A stretch of 64,000 nucleotides of DNA from an uncultured Bacilli bacterium (GCA_934086815.1 CAKOIM010000001.1:79513-143512); one strand, 5' to 3'; counted from the first letter of the stretch, positions 9,301 to 16,626 are shown. A program made the numbers and translations. Notes: generated by a model from the letters alone, not told the origin.

Positions 9301-10704
9301 GCTCATAATCACGTTAAAGTATTATTTGGAGAAGATCATGCTTATCGTGCCGGTACAATTTCAACTGTTGCGGAAAAAACAGCATTTGGTTATGTAAGAG
9401 GTTATTGTGAAGATGAAAATATTATTTTAAATAATATTGAAATTGAAAGACTTGCCATAGGTTGTACTGGTGTTAAAAGAACAACAGGTCAACACCCAGG
9501 TGGTATAATTGTTATTCCCCAATATATGGATGTATTTGATTTTACTCCATATCAATATCCAGCGGATGAACCAGATAGTACATGGTATACGACACATTTT
9601 GATTTCCATGCTATTCATGATAATGTATTAAAACTAGATATACTAGGACACGATGATCCAACAATGCTAAGATATTTAGGGGATACAACTAAAGTTAATA
9701 TTAAAGATGAAATACCATTTGATGATAAAAATATTATTAGTTTATTTACATCGCCTAAAGCTTTAGGAGTAACCGAAGATCAAATATTATGTAAAACTGG
9801 TACATTAGGTATACCAGAATTTGGTACTAATTTTGCTATTAATATGCTTTTAGAAATAAAGCCAACGCATTTTGCTGATTTAGTTAAGATTGCAGGTCTT
9901 TCTCATGGTACTAATGTTTGGCAAGGTAATGTGCGAGATTTAATTGTTAATAATGTTGCATCATTTGATGAAGTCGTAGGTTGTCGTGATGATATTATGG
10001 TTAGTTTAATTAATTATGGACTTGATCCATCTCGGGCTTTTAAAATATCTGAATTTGTACGTAAAGGAAAAGCTAAAAAAGAACCAGAAACTTGGCTTGA
10101 ACATGCATCTTATATGCGAGAATTTAGTGTACCTGAGTGGTTTATCGAGTGTTGTAGAAAAATTGAATATATGTTTCCAAAAGCTCATGCTTGTGCTTAT
10201 GTTATGATGGCTTATCGTGTAGCTTGGTTTAAAGTTTATTATCCACTTTATTATTATTCGGCATTTTTTAGTATAAGAAGAAGTGACTTTGATGTTTTTG
10301 CTATGCTTAGAGGCTATGATGGAATAAAACGAAGACTTATTGAAATAAAAGAAAAAGGCTTTGGGGCAACGGCTAAAGAATCAGCTGTTGCAGATACTCT
10401 TGCCGTAGCACTTGAAATGTTAGCCCGAGGATTTACTTTTAAAAATATAGATTTAGAAAAATCTTTAGCCAAAACATTTTATATTGATGATGAAAATAAA
10501 TGCTTATATCTTCCTTTTATGGCCGTTGATGGTCTAGGGGAAAATGTAGCAAATAAAATAGTTGAAGAAAGAAATATAAAACCATTTTATTGTGTCGAAG
10601 ACTTTGCAAGTCGTGGCCATGTTAATCAAACAACGGTTAATGCCCTAAGGGAACTAGGTGTATTTAAAGGAATGCCCGAATCTGCTCAATTAAGTTTATT
10701 TTAA
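6394..10704 (+). CDS. polC: DNA polymerase III PolC type (replicative polymerase with 3'-5' exonuclease)
   Basis: A 1436-aa protein of normal PolC length. Order: N-terminal domain, OB fold (about 190-290), PHP domain with intact VELHAHSMMSMMDGV (about 304), inserted DnaQ-like exonuclease beginning VVFDTETTGLN (about 400) with HNAEFD and HHRADYDSE, second PHP part, polymerase palm (GSRGSVGSSLVATMMGITEV about 870; PDIDLNFSGDNQ about 952), zinc-binding CPSCKKS...CVCG, and C-terminal QLSLF, a beta-clamp binding motif. It is the main chromosomal replicase. It starts at the base after the dnaE stop, with AGGAAGGTGGG as ribosome binding site inside dnaE, so both polymerases are probably made from one mRNA. 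Confidence 0.96.
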   Translation: MKDDVKRFLTSINCVDDAFNEISLDKVVLKKQENKFIVYLKSENALEIEDANKLFLSALNGINGVNKCEIVLTYKQVSESVVINYLNYLIDEIIIRRPSLISIKKSKIEINNNIITFYVLNDFEKNDLLNECNNLINQLKRYGLGEFNVDILISLDEQKSLQEEIIHEKESVNIKKEESKIILGSHKDGDVTQLNNILGEVKNIIVEVYIFQKEVIERQGKKGPIFIINLKVSDKTDSYLMKIVRFNEEEFIGINKKLNVGSWYRVHGHIMMDQYLKQMIIDARNIEIIDSKDEVIKDEEENKRVELHAHSMMSMMDGVISASDLVKFASKLGHRALAITDHNVLQAYPDIYNQVNKINKGKEDKDKFKALYGAELNVVDIEANIVFSNKEFKLFDQEYVVFDTETTGLNSGIDQMIEIGAVKVKNNEIIARFDELISCNKPLPKIITELTNISDDMLEGKDNEEIVTKRFLEFVGDLPLVAHNAEFDISFIKSACKKYNLGEFNNTVIDTMGLARNMYPDWRNHKLSTLVKNLKVEWDEDKHHRADYDSEGTSKCFYQMLYELREQNIHTTIDLEKLADKENAIKFARPFHLTVIAKNAIGLKNLFKIISLANTKYLYKGKEPKIPRSDLMSLREGLIIGSGCTNGEVFEKAYGMLDDELYDLMNFYDYIEVNPVNCATHLIGDNKKFHNILEYNGYVSRLVKTAKKMGKLVVASGDVHNLRPDDLIYRKVIIHQKTNGKLHPLNRKDIEIPNMYFMTTKEMLDAFSFLGDELAKEIVVTNPNAIANTVDHLQIIRDKLYTPVLENSEEITKEMVYNKAHEIYGSVLPKIIEERLEAELAGIIGGGYDVIYLIAEKLVKKSNEDGYFVGSRGSVGSSLVATMMGITEVNGLPPHYVCPSCKKSYFEDESGETLANLYPSGYDMPDRKCVCGTKLKKEGQDMPFATFLGFKAEKVPDIDLNFSGDNQADAHNHVKVLFGEDHAYRAGTISTVAEKTAFGYVRGYCEDENIILNNIEIERLAIGCTGVKRTTGQHPGGIIVIPQYMDVFDFTPYQYPADEPDSTWYTTHFDFHAIHDNVLKLDILGHDDPTMLRYLGDTTKVNIKDEIPFDDKNIISLFTSPKALGVTEDQILCKTGTLGIPEFGTNFAINMLLEIKPTHFADLVKIAGLSHGTNVWQGNVRDLIVNNVASFDEVVGCRDDIMVSLINYGLDPSRAFKISEFVRKGKAKKEPETWLEHASYMREFSVPEWFIECCRKIEYMFPKAHACAYVMMAYRVAWFKVYYPLYYYSAFFSIRRSDFDVFAMLRGYDGIKRRLIEIKEKGFGATAKESAVADTLAVALEMLARGFTFKNIDLEKSLAKTFYIDDENKCLYLPFMAVDGLGENVANKIVEERNIKPFYCVEDFASRGHVNQTTVNALRELGVFKGMPESAQLSLF

Positions 10705-10706
10705 TT

Positions 10707-10789
10707 ATTCCTTTGAAAAATATCGATTTGAGCATCAATATTCCTTTGAAAAATATCGATTTGAGCATCAATATTCCTTTGAAAAATAT
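10707..10789 (+). repeat. 33-bp tandem repeat, two full copies and a partial third
   Basis: Copies at 10707-10739 and 10740-10772 are identical. The third begins at 10773 and matches for 17 bases before diverging. The unit starts ATTCCTTTGAAAAATATCGA. The array begins two bases after the polC stop. The unit is a multiple of three, but no reading frame with a ribosome binding site uses it. Confidence 0.9.
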
Positions 10790-10808
10790 TGGCAAGGCTG
10801 AAAAATAC

Positions 10809-10837
10809 TAGACAATTTCTAGCTTTAATGATATTAT
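10809..10837 (+). promoter_or_regulatory. Promoter of the AAA/DUF4143 gene with overlapping CTAGA dyad
   Basis: TAGACA (10809-10814), 17-base spacer, TATTAT (10832-10837). A small palindrome CTAGA-CAATT-TCTAG overlaps the -35 and could be an operator. Confidence 0.5.
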
Positions 10838-10855
10838 TTATATGGAGGATAAACT

Positions 10856-12154
10856 ATGTTAAAGAGAAAAGCTTATGATAAATTAAAAATTTGGAAAGAT
10901 ACTCATAGAAATAATTGTTTAATGGTTATTGGGGCAAGGCAAGTAGGAAAAACCTACATAATAAGAAAATTTGCTCAAGAAAATTATGAAAAAATTTATG
11001 AAATAAACTTTATTGCAGAAGAAAATTATAAAAAAATATTTGATGAAAATTTAGATGTTGAAACTATTTTAAGAAAAATGTCTTTAAGTGTACCAAACTT
11101 TCAAATAATACCAGGTAAAACATTAATCTTTTTAGATGAATTACAAGATTGTCCGAATGCTATTACAGCTTTAAAATTTTTAGCTCAAGATGATCGCTTT
11201 GATTGCATTGCATCTGGATCAATGTTAGGTATGGCATATAAAAGAGTAACTTCATTTCCTGTCGGATATGTTGACAGATTATATATGGACTCTTTAGATT
11301 TTGAAGAATTTTGTTGGGCAAATGGATTAAGTGAAGAAGCAATTAGTTATTTAAAAGAAGATTTTGAAAATAAAAAAAGTGTTTCTTTAGTAGTTCATAA
11401 AAGAATGATGGACTTATTTAAACAATACATTGTTCTTGGAGGAATGCCTGATGTTATTAATGAATTTAATTTAACTCAAAATTATAATTTAGCTTTAACT
11501 ATTCAAAAAAGAATATTAAATGATTACCGTGATGATATTGTTAAATATGCGGATGCAAGCGAAAAATCTAAAATACGATCTTGTTTTGATAGTATTCCAA
11601 CACAATTATCTCGGGAAAACAAAAAATTTAAATATGGGATAGTTGAAAAAAATAGTAATAGAGAAAAGTATTATGGTGCTTTACAATGGTTATTTGATGC
11701 AGGGATAATTAATTTTTGTTACAATTTAAATAACCCAGAATTACCTTTGGAAGGAAATAAAATTGCTGATTGTTTTAAAGTTTATATGCGTGATACTGGT
11801 TTATTAATGGCTATGCTAGATGATGGCGCAAACTTTGATGTTATGAATGGTAATTTAGGTATTTATAAAGGTGCTATTTATGAAAATATTATCGCAGATA
11901 TATTTCATAAATCAGGAAAGAAACTATATTATTTTGAAAAAAATTCTACTTTAGAAATTGATTTCTTTTTAAGGTATGAAGGGGTAGCAACTGCAATAGA
12001 AGTTAAGTCCGCGGATAATACAAAATCTAAATCTTTAAAATCAGTAATGACTAAATGGAACGTCGAAAAAGGAATAAAACTTTCTAGTAAAAATATAGGT
12101 ATAAATGAAAATGGAGTAATAAGTATGCCTCTTTATATGAGTATGTTTTTATAA
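10856..12154 (+). CDS. AAA-family ATPase with DUF4143 C-terminal domain
   Basis: A 432-aa protein. The N-terminal P-loop ATPase has Walker A GARQVGKTY (about residue 25), Walker B LIFLDELQD (about 90) and a sensor region CIASGSMLG. The second half is DUF4143: KQYIVLGGMPDVI (about 190), YMRDTGLLMAML (about 310) and a nuclease-like fold segment LEIDFFLRYEGVATAIEVKS (about 370-390) whose E-x-D...E-V-K residues resemble a PD-(D/E)xK core. These proteins are very common in gut Bacillota genomes and their role is not established. GGAGG precedes the ATG at 10856. It is a monocistronic gene with its own promoter. Confidence 0.85.
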   Translation: MLKRKAYDKLKIWKDTHRNNCLMVIGARQVGKTYIIRKFAQENYEKIYEINFIAEENYKKIFDENLDVETILRKMSLSVPNFQIIPGKTLIFLDELQDCPNAITALKFLAQDDRFDCIASGSMLGMAYKRVTSFPVGYVDRLYMDSLDFEEFCWANGLSEEAISYLKEDFENKKSVSLVVHKRMMDLFKQYIVLGGMPDVINEFNLTQNYNLALTIQKRILNDYRDDIVKYADASEKSKIRSCFDSIPTQLSRENKKFKYGIVEKNSNREKYYGALQWLFDAGIINFCYNLNNPELPLEGNKIADCFKVYMRDTGLLMAMLDDGANFDVMNGNLGIYKGAIYENIIADIFHKSGKKLYYFEKNSTLEIDFFLRYEGVATAIEVKSADNTKSKSLKSVMTKWNVEKGIKLSSKNIGINENGVISMPLYMSMFL

Positions 12155-12162
12155 AATAGGGC

Positions 12163-12191
12163 TAGACATTTATTATTATATGTAGTATATT
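12163..12191 (+). promoter_or_regulatory. Promoter upstream of the 34-bp repeat array
   Basis: TAGACA (12163-12168), exactly 17 bases, TATATT (12186-12191). It starts nine bases after the stop of the ATPase gene and uses the same -35 variant as that gene's own promoter. Confidence 0.5.
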
Positions 12192-12214
12192 TTAGTTACA
12201 AAAGAAAAAAAGAA

Positions 12215-12386
12215 GTGATTCCAGCTTTAAGTGGAACTTAAAAAAGTGGTGAAACCAGCCGAAAATGGTATTTTATAAAGTGGTGATTCCAGCCGTTATA
12301 TGGAAATTAAAAAAGCAGTGATTCCCACTATGAGAGGAAATTGAAAAAGCGGTGATTCCGACCATTAACAGTGAAATTGAAAAAGT
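12215..12386 (+). repeat. Five degenerate 34-bp tandem repeats, each with a short dyad
   Basis: Units begin at 12215, 12249, 12283, 12318 and 12352 with G-T-G-A-T-T-C-C or a close variant, followed by a dyad and an A-rich spacer ending AAAAAG. Dyads: TTCCA/TGGAA (unit 1), ACCA/TGGT (unit 2), TTCCA/TGGAA (unit 3), TTCC/GGAA (unit 4), only TTC/GAA (unit 5). Unit 2 changes both sides of the outer pair while keeping pairing. Confidence 0.8.
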
Positions 12387-12390
12387 AAAA

Positions 12391-12433
12391 ACTAAAATTG
12401 TTCTGATAGACTTGAACAATTTTAGTTTTTTTT
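12391..12433 (+). terminator. Strong intrinsic terminator
   Basis: Perfect 13-bp stem (12391-12403 with 12414-12426), 10-base loop, then seven T. The stem begins ACTAAAATTG. Confidence 0.92.
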
Positions 12434-12464
12434 ATATAATTTATTTAGAATAAGGAATGATTAT

Positions 12465-14012
12465 ATGAGTAATAAAAAGAAGCTAATTATTTTAGGAGTT
12501 TTATCAGTATTAATTATTTTAGTTTTAGTTCTTGGTATAACTAGAGCTTTTATGAAACCAATAGAAGAAACTAGCTCTATAACAGAAGTAAGTTTAAGTA
12601 GTTGTGCAAAAATAAGACTTACTGGTACTAATTCAATTAATTTAAGTAATAGTTATCCTATGAGTAGAAATAAAGGATTACAAACTACACCATATAGTTT
12701 TACTGTAAGTAGTTCATGTGATACAACCGTAGGTTTTAATTTATATATTGCAACACTTAATACTAATACTTTAGATGCTAGTGAAATACATTATATTGTT
12801 ACTAATAAAGGAAGTAAAGATGCTTTAGTAGAGGGAGTATTAAGTAATGCTTTAGAAGATTCAAGTAGTTTTAGTGATAGTGAAAAAACAGAACTTAATA
12901 CTGGTCTTCATGGAACATTTAGTAAAATTTATAAAATACATAATGAAAGTATTCCTTTAAGTGGAAGTAAAGATTATGATTTATATTTATTCATAGATGA
13001 AAATTCTACGAATACTTCCCAAGGAAAGACTTTCAATGCTGGGGTGGCTATTAAGTCTTATGATAGAGAACCAGATCCGCTAACAATAGCAGATTATTGT
13101 AATAATGGTGATAATTTAGCTTCGTGTATAAAAACATTTGGAAATCAAGGAAGTGAAATATCCAATATTTATATTCATAATAGTTCTTTAACAAATGGAG
13201 CTAAAGATAACTCATACCGTTATGCAGGTCCAAGTGATACTACAAATAACTTTGTATGCTTTGGATATGACTCTCAAGACGGAAGTTGCCCAAGTGATAA
13301 TTTATATAGAATCATCGGAGTATTTGGTGATGAAGTAAAACTAATAAAGTATGATTATGCAAAATCAATATTATTAGGAACAGATGGGGATTATGGACGA
13401 ACATTTCAAGCAGAAGGATTCGGAGGAACATATAAAGGACAAAACTCTAAATCAGAAATAGGTGCATATTATTGGAATAGAAATGGTACAAATACATGGA
13501 GTGAAAGCCAACTAAATACAGTTAATTTAAATAAAAATTATATAAATAATATCGGAACAAAATGGTCAGAAAAAATATCAGACCATATATGGAAAGTTGG
13601 AGGAAACACTTGGGATAATATATATAACCAAACAGCTCCAACAGCATATCAAAATGAAATAAATAGTCCAGCAACAAATAAGACCGTAAATGCAAAAGTA
13701 GGATTAATGTATGTAAGTGACTATGGATATGCAGCATCATCTAGTTCATGGTCTACATTATTAAAAAGTTATGATAATGTTACAGCAAATAATTGGATGT
13801 ATATGGGTCTTTATGAATGGACATTAACGCCTCGTGGGGTCGCTTCGAACGCTGCTTTCTGTGTGGACGACCCGGGCTATGTCTACACCAACGATGTCTA
13901 CGACGACCCTGTCCACGGTAGCAATGCGGCGCGCCCAGTCCTTTATCTGAAGTCAACAATAGGCTATGGCGGAGGAAGCGGCACGGCCGCGAAACCGATT
14001 TTGGTGAAATAG
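12465..14012 (+). CDS. Membrane-anchored surface protein with C-terminal lectin-fold-like domain and GC-rich variable end (putative DGR target)
   Basis: A 515-aa protein. It has one N-terminal membrane segment (about residues 6-28, KKLIILGVLSVLIILVLVLG), a secreted region with cysteines, then from about residue 270 a domain that ends EWTLTPRGVASNAAFCVDDP...NAARPVLYLKS...KPILVK. A domain ending in RPV-x-x-x and a G-S-G-T tail also occurs in the 403-aa protein at 46618, which supports a common fold of the formylglycine-enzyme/C-type-lectin kind. From about 13829 to the stop the coding DNA jumps from about 27% to about 58% G+C and uses almost only N-N-C/T codons, as in variable regions of diversity-generating retroelements. 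Extracellular binding is inferred. Confidence 0.75.
   Translation: MSNKKKLIILGVLSVLIILVLVLGITRAFMKPIEETSSITEVSLSSCAKIRLTGTNSINLSNSYPMSRNKGLQTTPYSFTVSSSCDTTVGFNLYIATLNTNTLDASEIHYIVTNKGSKDALVEGVLSNALEDSSSFSDSEKTELNTGLHGTFSKIYKIHNESIPLSGSKDYDLYLFIDENSTNTSQGKTFNAGVAIKSYDREPDPLTIADYCNNGDNLASCIKTFGNQGSEISNIYIHNSSLTNGAKDNSYRYAGPSDTTNNFVCFGYDSQDGSCPSDNLYRIIGVFGDEVKLIKYDYAKSILLGTDGDYGRTFQAEGFGGTYKGQNSKSEIGAYYWNRNGTNTWSESQLNTVNLNKNYINNIGTKWSEKISDHIWKVGGNTWDNIYNQTAPTAYQNEINSPATNKTVNAKVGLMYVSDYGYAASSSSWSTLLKSYDNVTANNWMYMGLYEWTLTPRGVASNAAFCVDDPGYVYTNDVYDDPVHGSNAARPVLYLKSTIGYGGGSGTAAKPILVK
13829..14012 (+). other. Putative DGR variable region and homing-end sequence
   Basis: G+C counts on the numbered 60-base lines are 16 of 60 (13741), 35 of 60 (13861) and 34 of 60 (13921). 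In the stretch from GTC (V) to CGC (R), about 26 of 32 codons end in C or T, encoding V, A, N, F, C, D, G, Y, T, H and S. That is the product set expected when A-A-C/T codons of a template are randomised at adenines. The last ~60 bases are GC-rich and less variable-looking, like the region shared by VR and TR that ends mutagenic homing. No reverse transcriptase or template is visible here. Confidence 0.55.
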
Positions 14013-14242
14013 TGACGGAGCAAGGCGAAATCTTCGCACCCTTGATGGGACATGGTGAGTCACGAAAAAAAATAGGCGAAGCGAAAAAGCTTGAGAGGTC
14101 GAAAAATATGGAACGCGGTGAAAAGGTGTGAGAAACTAAAAGCGCGCTATGTATATGAAGCCCTGTATGGGCAGGGCTTCCAAAATTAGGCGAAGCCTAA
14201 TTTTGTTGGAAAAAATAAAGAAAAAGAAGAAAGAGGGATAAA
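14013..14242 (+). other. GC-rich non-coding tail of the putative DGR target
   Basis: No reading frame with a start signal lies here. The high-G+C composition continues past the stop. A small hairpin GCGAA-ATC-TTCGC sits at 14025-14037. Two perfect hairpins end the region, annotated separately. Composition returns to the AT-rich norm at about 14206, just before the DUF4176 gene. Confidence 0.6.
14157..14205 (+). repeat. Two adjacent perfect hairpins downstream of the putative variable region
   Basis: First: GAAGCCCTG/CAGGGCTTC (14157-14165 with 14172-14180), 9 bp, six-base loop. Second, immediately adjoining: CAAAATTAGGC/GCCTAATTTTG (14181-14191 with 14195-14205), 11 bp, loop GAA. Neither is followed by a proper T-run, so they are poor terminators. 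DGR targets commonly have a hairpin/cruciform just past the variable region that raises retrohoming efficiency. Confidence 0.8.
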
Positions 14243-14716
14243 ATGAATGAAAGATATTTACCGATAGGTAGTGTAGTTGAACTTAAAAATGGAAAGAAAG
14301 TAATGGTCATAGGTTATTATTCCGTGGAATATGACAATGATATTGTTGTATATGATTATTCGGGATGTGCTTATCCGGAAGGAATAATGTTAAAATCTAG
14401 TTATTGTTCATTTAATCATAATGATATTAAGAAAGTTGATTTTGTAGGTTATGTGGAAGATGCTTACCTTAAATTAAATAAAACTTTAAATATTATTGAT
14501 AATGATTTAGTTATTGAAGATGATATAGAAGAACAAAAGTTGGATGATAATAATGTTGGTTTATTGGAAATTGAAAAATTAGAACCAGTAAATGAATTAG
14601 AAAGTATTAATTATGATACATTAGAAAGCGATAAGAAAGAAGAAAAAGAAAAACCAGAAGAATTTGTAATTCCCCATTATGAGTTTGATGAAAGTGGTAT
14701 AATAATTAAAGATTAG
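14243..14716 (+). CDS. DUF4176 family protein
   Basis: A 157-aa cytoplasmic protein. The first 85 residues match DUF4176: YLPIGSVVELKNGKKVMVIG, VYDYSGCAYPEG and FNHNDI...VDFVGYVED. The C-terminal half is acidic, low in complexity and probably disordered. DUF4176 proteins often sit in type VII secretion neighbourhoods, but none is visible here. The ATG at 14243 follows AGAGGGATAAA. A terminator follows closely. Function unknown. Confidence 0.75.
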   Translation: MNERYLPIGSVVELKNGKKVMVIGYYSVEYDNDIVVYDYSGCAYPEGIMLKSSYCSFNHNDIKKVDFVGYVEDAYLKLNKTLNIIDNDLVIEDDIEEQKLDDNNVGLLEIEKLEPVNELESINYDTLESDKKEEKEKPEEFVIPHYEFDESGIIIKD

Positions 14717-14720
14717 TTTG

Positions 14721-14753
14721 ACAATCATGCTTATATTAAGTATGATTGTTTTT
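14721..14753 (+). terminator. Intrinsic terminator after the DUF4176 gene
   Basis: 13-bp stem with one G-T pair (14721-14733 with 14737-14749), loop TAT, followed by TTTT. It lies directly upstream of the SDR gene's ribosome binding site. Confidence 0.85.
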
Positions 14754-14767
14754 GATAGGTGGTGCTT

Positions 14768-15439
14768 ATGAAAGTATTAGTTACCGGTGGTTCTGGAACG
14801 TTAGGAAAAAAAATTGTTGAACTGTTTTTAAATGAAGGTTATGAAGTAATATATACATATTATAAAAATAATGTAAGTATTAAGGGTGCTAAAGGAATAT
14901 ATTGTGATGTAAGTAATGAAGAAGATGTTAAAAAAATATTTTTAGAAATAGATAATTTAGATGTAATTATAAATAATGCTGGTATAAGTATTGATAATAC
15001 ATTGGAAGATAAAAGTAGTGATGAATTTAGAAAAGTGTTGGATACTAATTTAGTTGGTATTTTTAATGTAATAAAATATGGAAGTAAAAAAATGAAAAAG
15101 GGAAGTATTATAAATATTGCTAGTACTAATGGTATTGATACAGGTTATGAGTTAAGTATGGATTATGATGCTTCTAAAGCGGGAGTAATTAGTTTAACAC
15201 ATAATATGGCTAAATGCTTAGCTCCGAATATAAGAGTTAATTGTGTAGCTCCGGGGTGGATAAATACTAATATGAATAAAGATATGTATCCGCCATTTAA
15301 AAATGAAGAAGAAGGTAAGATATTACTTAAAAGATTTGCTGATGCAAGTGAAGTAGCCGAAGTAGTATATTTTCTTGCAAGTTCTAAAGCTAGTTATATA
15401 AATGATGCTATTATAAGAGTAGATGGAGGAATAAGATGA
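14768..15439 (+). CDS. Short-chain dehydrogenase/reductase (FabG-like)
   Basis: A 223-aa protein from the ATG at 14768, which has AGGTGG at proper distance; in-frame GTGs at 14759 and 14762 are inside that site. Rossmann motif VTGGSGTLGK (residue 5), NNAG (about 77), catalytic Ser (INIAST about 120) and YDASK (about 140) are all present. It ends with the usual A-x-Y-I-N-D-A-x-I-x-V-D-G-G. It is an NAD(P)-dependent oxidoreductase. The specific substrate cannot be told. It lacks the rest of a fatty-acid operon and overlaps the following PLP-enzyme gene by four bases, so the two are co-translated. Confidence 0.85.
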   Translation: MKVLVTGGSGTLGKKIVELFLNEGYEVIYTYYKNNVSIKGAKGIYCDVSNEEDVKKIFLEIDNLDVIINNAGISIDNTLEDKSSDEFRKVLDTNLVGIFNVIKYGSKKMKKGSIINIASTNGIDTGYELSMDYDASKAGVISLTHNMAKCLAPNIRVNCVAPGWINTNMNKDMYPPFKNEEEGKILLKRFADASEVAEVVYFLASSKASYINDAIIRVDGGIR

Positions 15440-16626
15440 TGCTTGATGATGTATATAAACAAATAGATGAAATATGCTATTTTAATAGTAAAAAGGTAAT
15501 TGAAGCTTTTTGGCATAATAATGTTAGTGAAGCTTGCTTTAATTCTACTTGTGGTTATGGATATGGGGATTTTGGAAGGGATACATTAGAAAAAGTATAT
15601 AGTGAAATATTTAAAGCTGAAGATGCTTTGGTGAGAAATCAATTTATATCGGGAACTCATGCTATTAGTACGGCTCTTTTTGCTTTGCTTAGACCGGGAG
15701 ATACACTTTTATCAATTACTGGTAAACCATATGATACATTAGATAGTGTAATAGGACTTAATGATAATCCAAGTAGCTTAAAAGCATTTGGCATTAGTTA
15801 TGAACAAATAGATTTAATTGATAGTGAGTTTGATTTAGAAAAAATAAAAAATAGAATTAAAAATGGTAATGTTAAAGTTGTACATATTCAAAGAAGTGTA
15901 GGGTATGCAAATAGAGATAGTATAAGTATTGAAAAGTTAGAACATATAATAAAAATTATTAAAGAAATAAATAAAGATATAATAGTGTTTGTAGATAATT
16001 GTTATTGTGAATTTGTCACTAAAAAAGAACCAATTGAAGTTGGAGCAGATATTTGTGCTGGTTCTTTAATTAAAAATTTAGGGGCTGGTATAGCTAGTAA
16101 TGGGGCATATATAGTTGGAAAAAAGAATTTAATACATTTATGTAGTGAAAGATTAAATGTTGCCGGGGAAGCTAAGGAAGTGGGTCCTAGTTTAGGGGCT
16201 AATAAAAGTTTATATCAAGGATTATATATGGCTCCGAGTGTTGTTGCTAGTGCTTTAAAAACAGTGGTGTATGCGGCATATAAATTAGAAAACTTAGGAA
16301 TTGAGGTAAGTCCAAGATGGAATGAAGATAGAAGCGATATAGTTTTAAAAATTATATTTAAAGAAAAAAACAAACTTTTAAAGTTTGTCGAGGGTATTCA
16401 AATGGGTAGTGCTATTGATAGTAATGTTTTACCAGTTCCAACTAAAATGCCAGGGTATGATGATGAAATAATTATGGCATCAGGTTCATTTACCCAAGGT
16501 TCATCAATAGAAATATCTTGCGATGGGCCCTTAAGAGAACCATATATTGCGTACCTACAAGGAAGTTTAGCTTTTGAATATGGAAAAATTGCTATTGATA
16601 AAGCAATAGATAATTTAACGAAGTAG
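15436..16626 (+). CDS. Methionine gamma-lyase family PLP enzyme (YnbB-like, 'aluminium resistance' family)
   Basis: A 396-aa fold-type I PLP protein. Diagnostic blocks: CFNSTCGYGYGDFGRDTLEK (about 35-55), VRNQFISGTHAI (about 70), TGKPYDTLDSVIG (about 100), and the PLP-lysine block GSLIKNLGAGIASNGAYI (about 205-222), then the end SFTQGSSIEISCDGPLREPY. This matches the family containing Bacillus YnbB, annotated as aluminium-resistance or methionine gamma-lyase-like. The real substrate is not established. It is coupled to the SDR gene by the ATGATG overlap. Its end overlaps the convergent gene by 12 bases. Confidence 0.87.
   Translation: MMLDDVYKQIDEICYFNSKKVIEAFWHNNVSEACFNSTCGYGYGDFGRDTLEKVYSEIFKAEDALVRNQFISGTHAISTALFALLRPGDTLLSITGKPYDTLDSVIGLNDNPSSLKAFGISYEQIDLIDSEFDLEKIKNRIKNGNVKVVHIQRSVGYANRDSISIEKLEHIIKIIKEINKDIIVFVDNCYCEFVTKKEPIEVGADICAGSLIKNLGAGIASNGAYIVGKKNLIHLCSERLNVAGEAKEVGPSLGANKSLYQGLYMAPSVVASALKTVVYAAYKLENLGIEVSPRWNEDRSDIVLKIIFKEKNKLLKFVEGIQMGSAIDSNVLPVPTKMPGYDDEIIMASGSFTQGSSIEISCDGPLREPYIAYLQGSLAFEYGKIAIDKAIDNLTK

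Larger units (their letters stand above)
12199..12433 (+). ncRNA. Candidate structured non-coding RNA: five 34-nt hairpin repeats ending in an intrinsic terminator
   Basis: A promoter-like site, five tandem hairpin-capable repeats and a 13-bp terminator follow each other with no reading frame between them. The repeat spacing (34, 34, 35, 34) is not a multiple of three and each frame is broken by stops. Expected transcript is about 235 nt. It could instead be only the 3' untranslated region of the ATPase gene. No known RNA family is recognised. Confidence 0.42.

Noticed and set aside
12215..12386. Regularly spaced repeats that at first sight look like a CRISPR array
   Set aside because: The whole 34-bp period is repetitive and degenerate; there are no unique spacers and no cas genes.
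13522..13740. Minus-strand open frames inside the 12465 gene and, likewise, inside polC, the giant protein and others
   Set aside because: No ribosome binding sites, low-complexity translations rich in Ile, Leu, Phe and Tyr, and full overlap with well-supported genes: shadows of AT-rich coding DNA.
13829..14242. The GC-rich patch as a transposon or IS remnant
   Set aside because: It is in frame with the upstream protein to its natural stop, has no terminal inverted repeats or transposase similarity, and matches a DGR target better.
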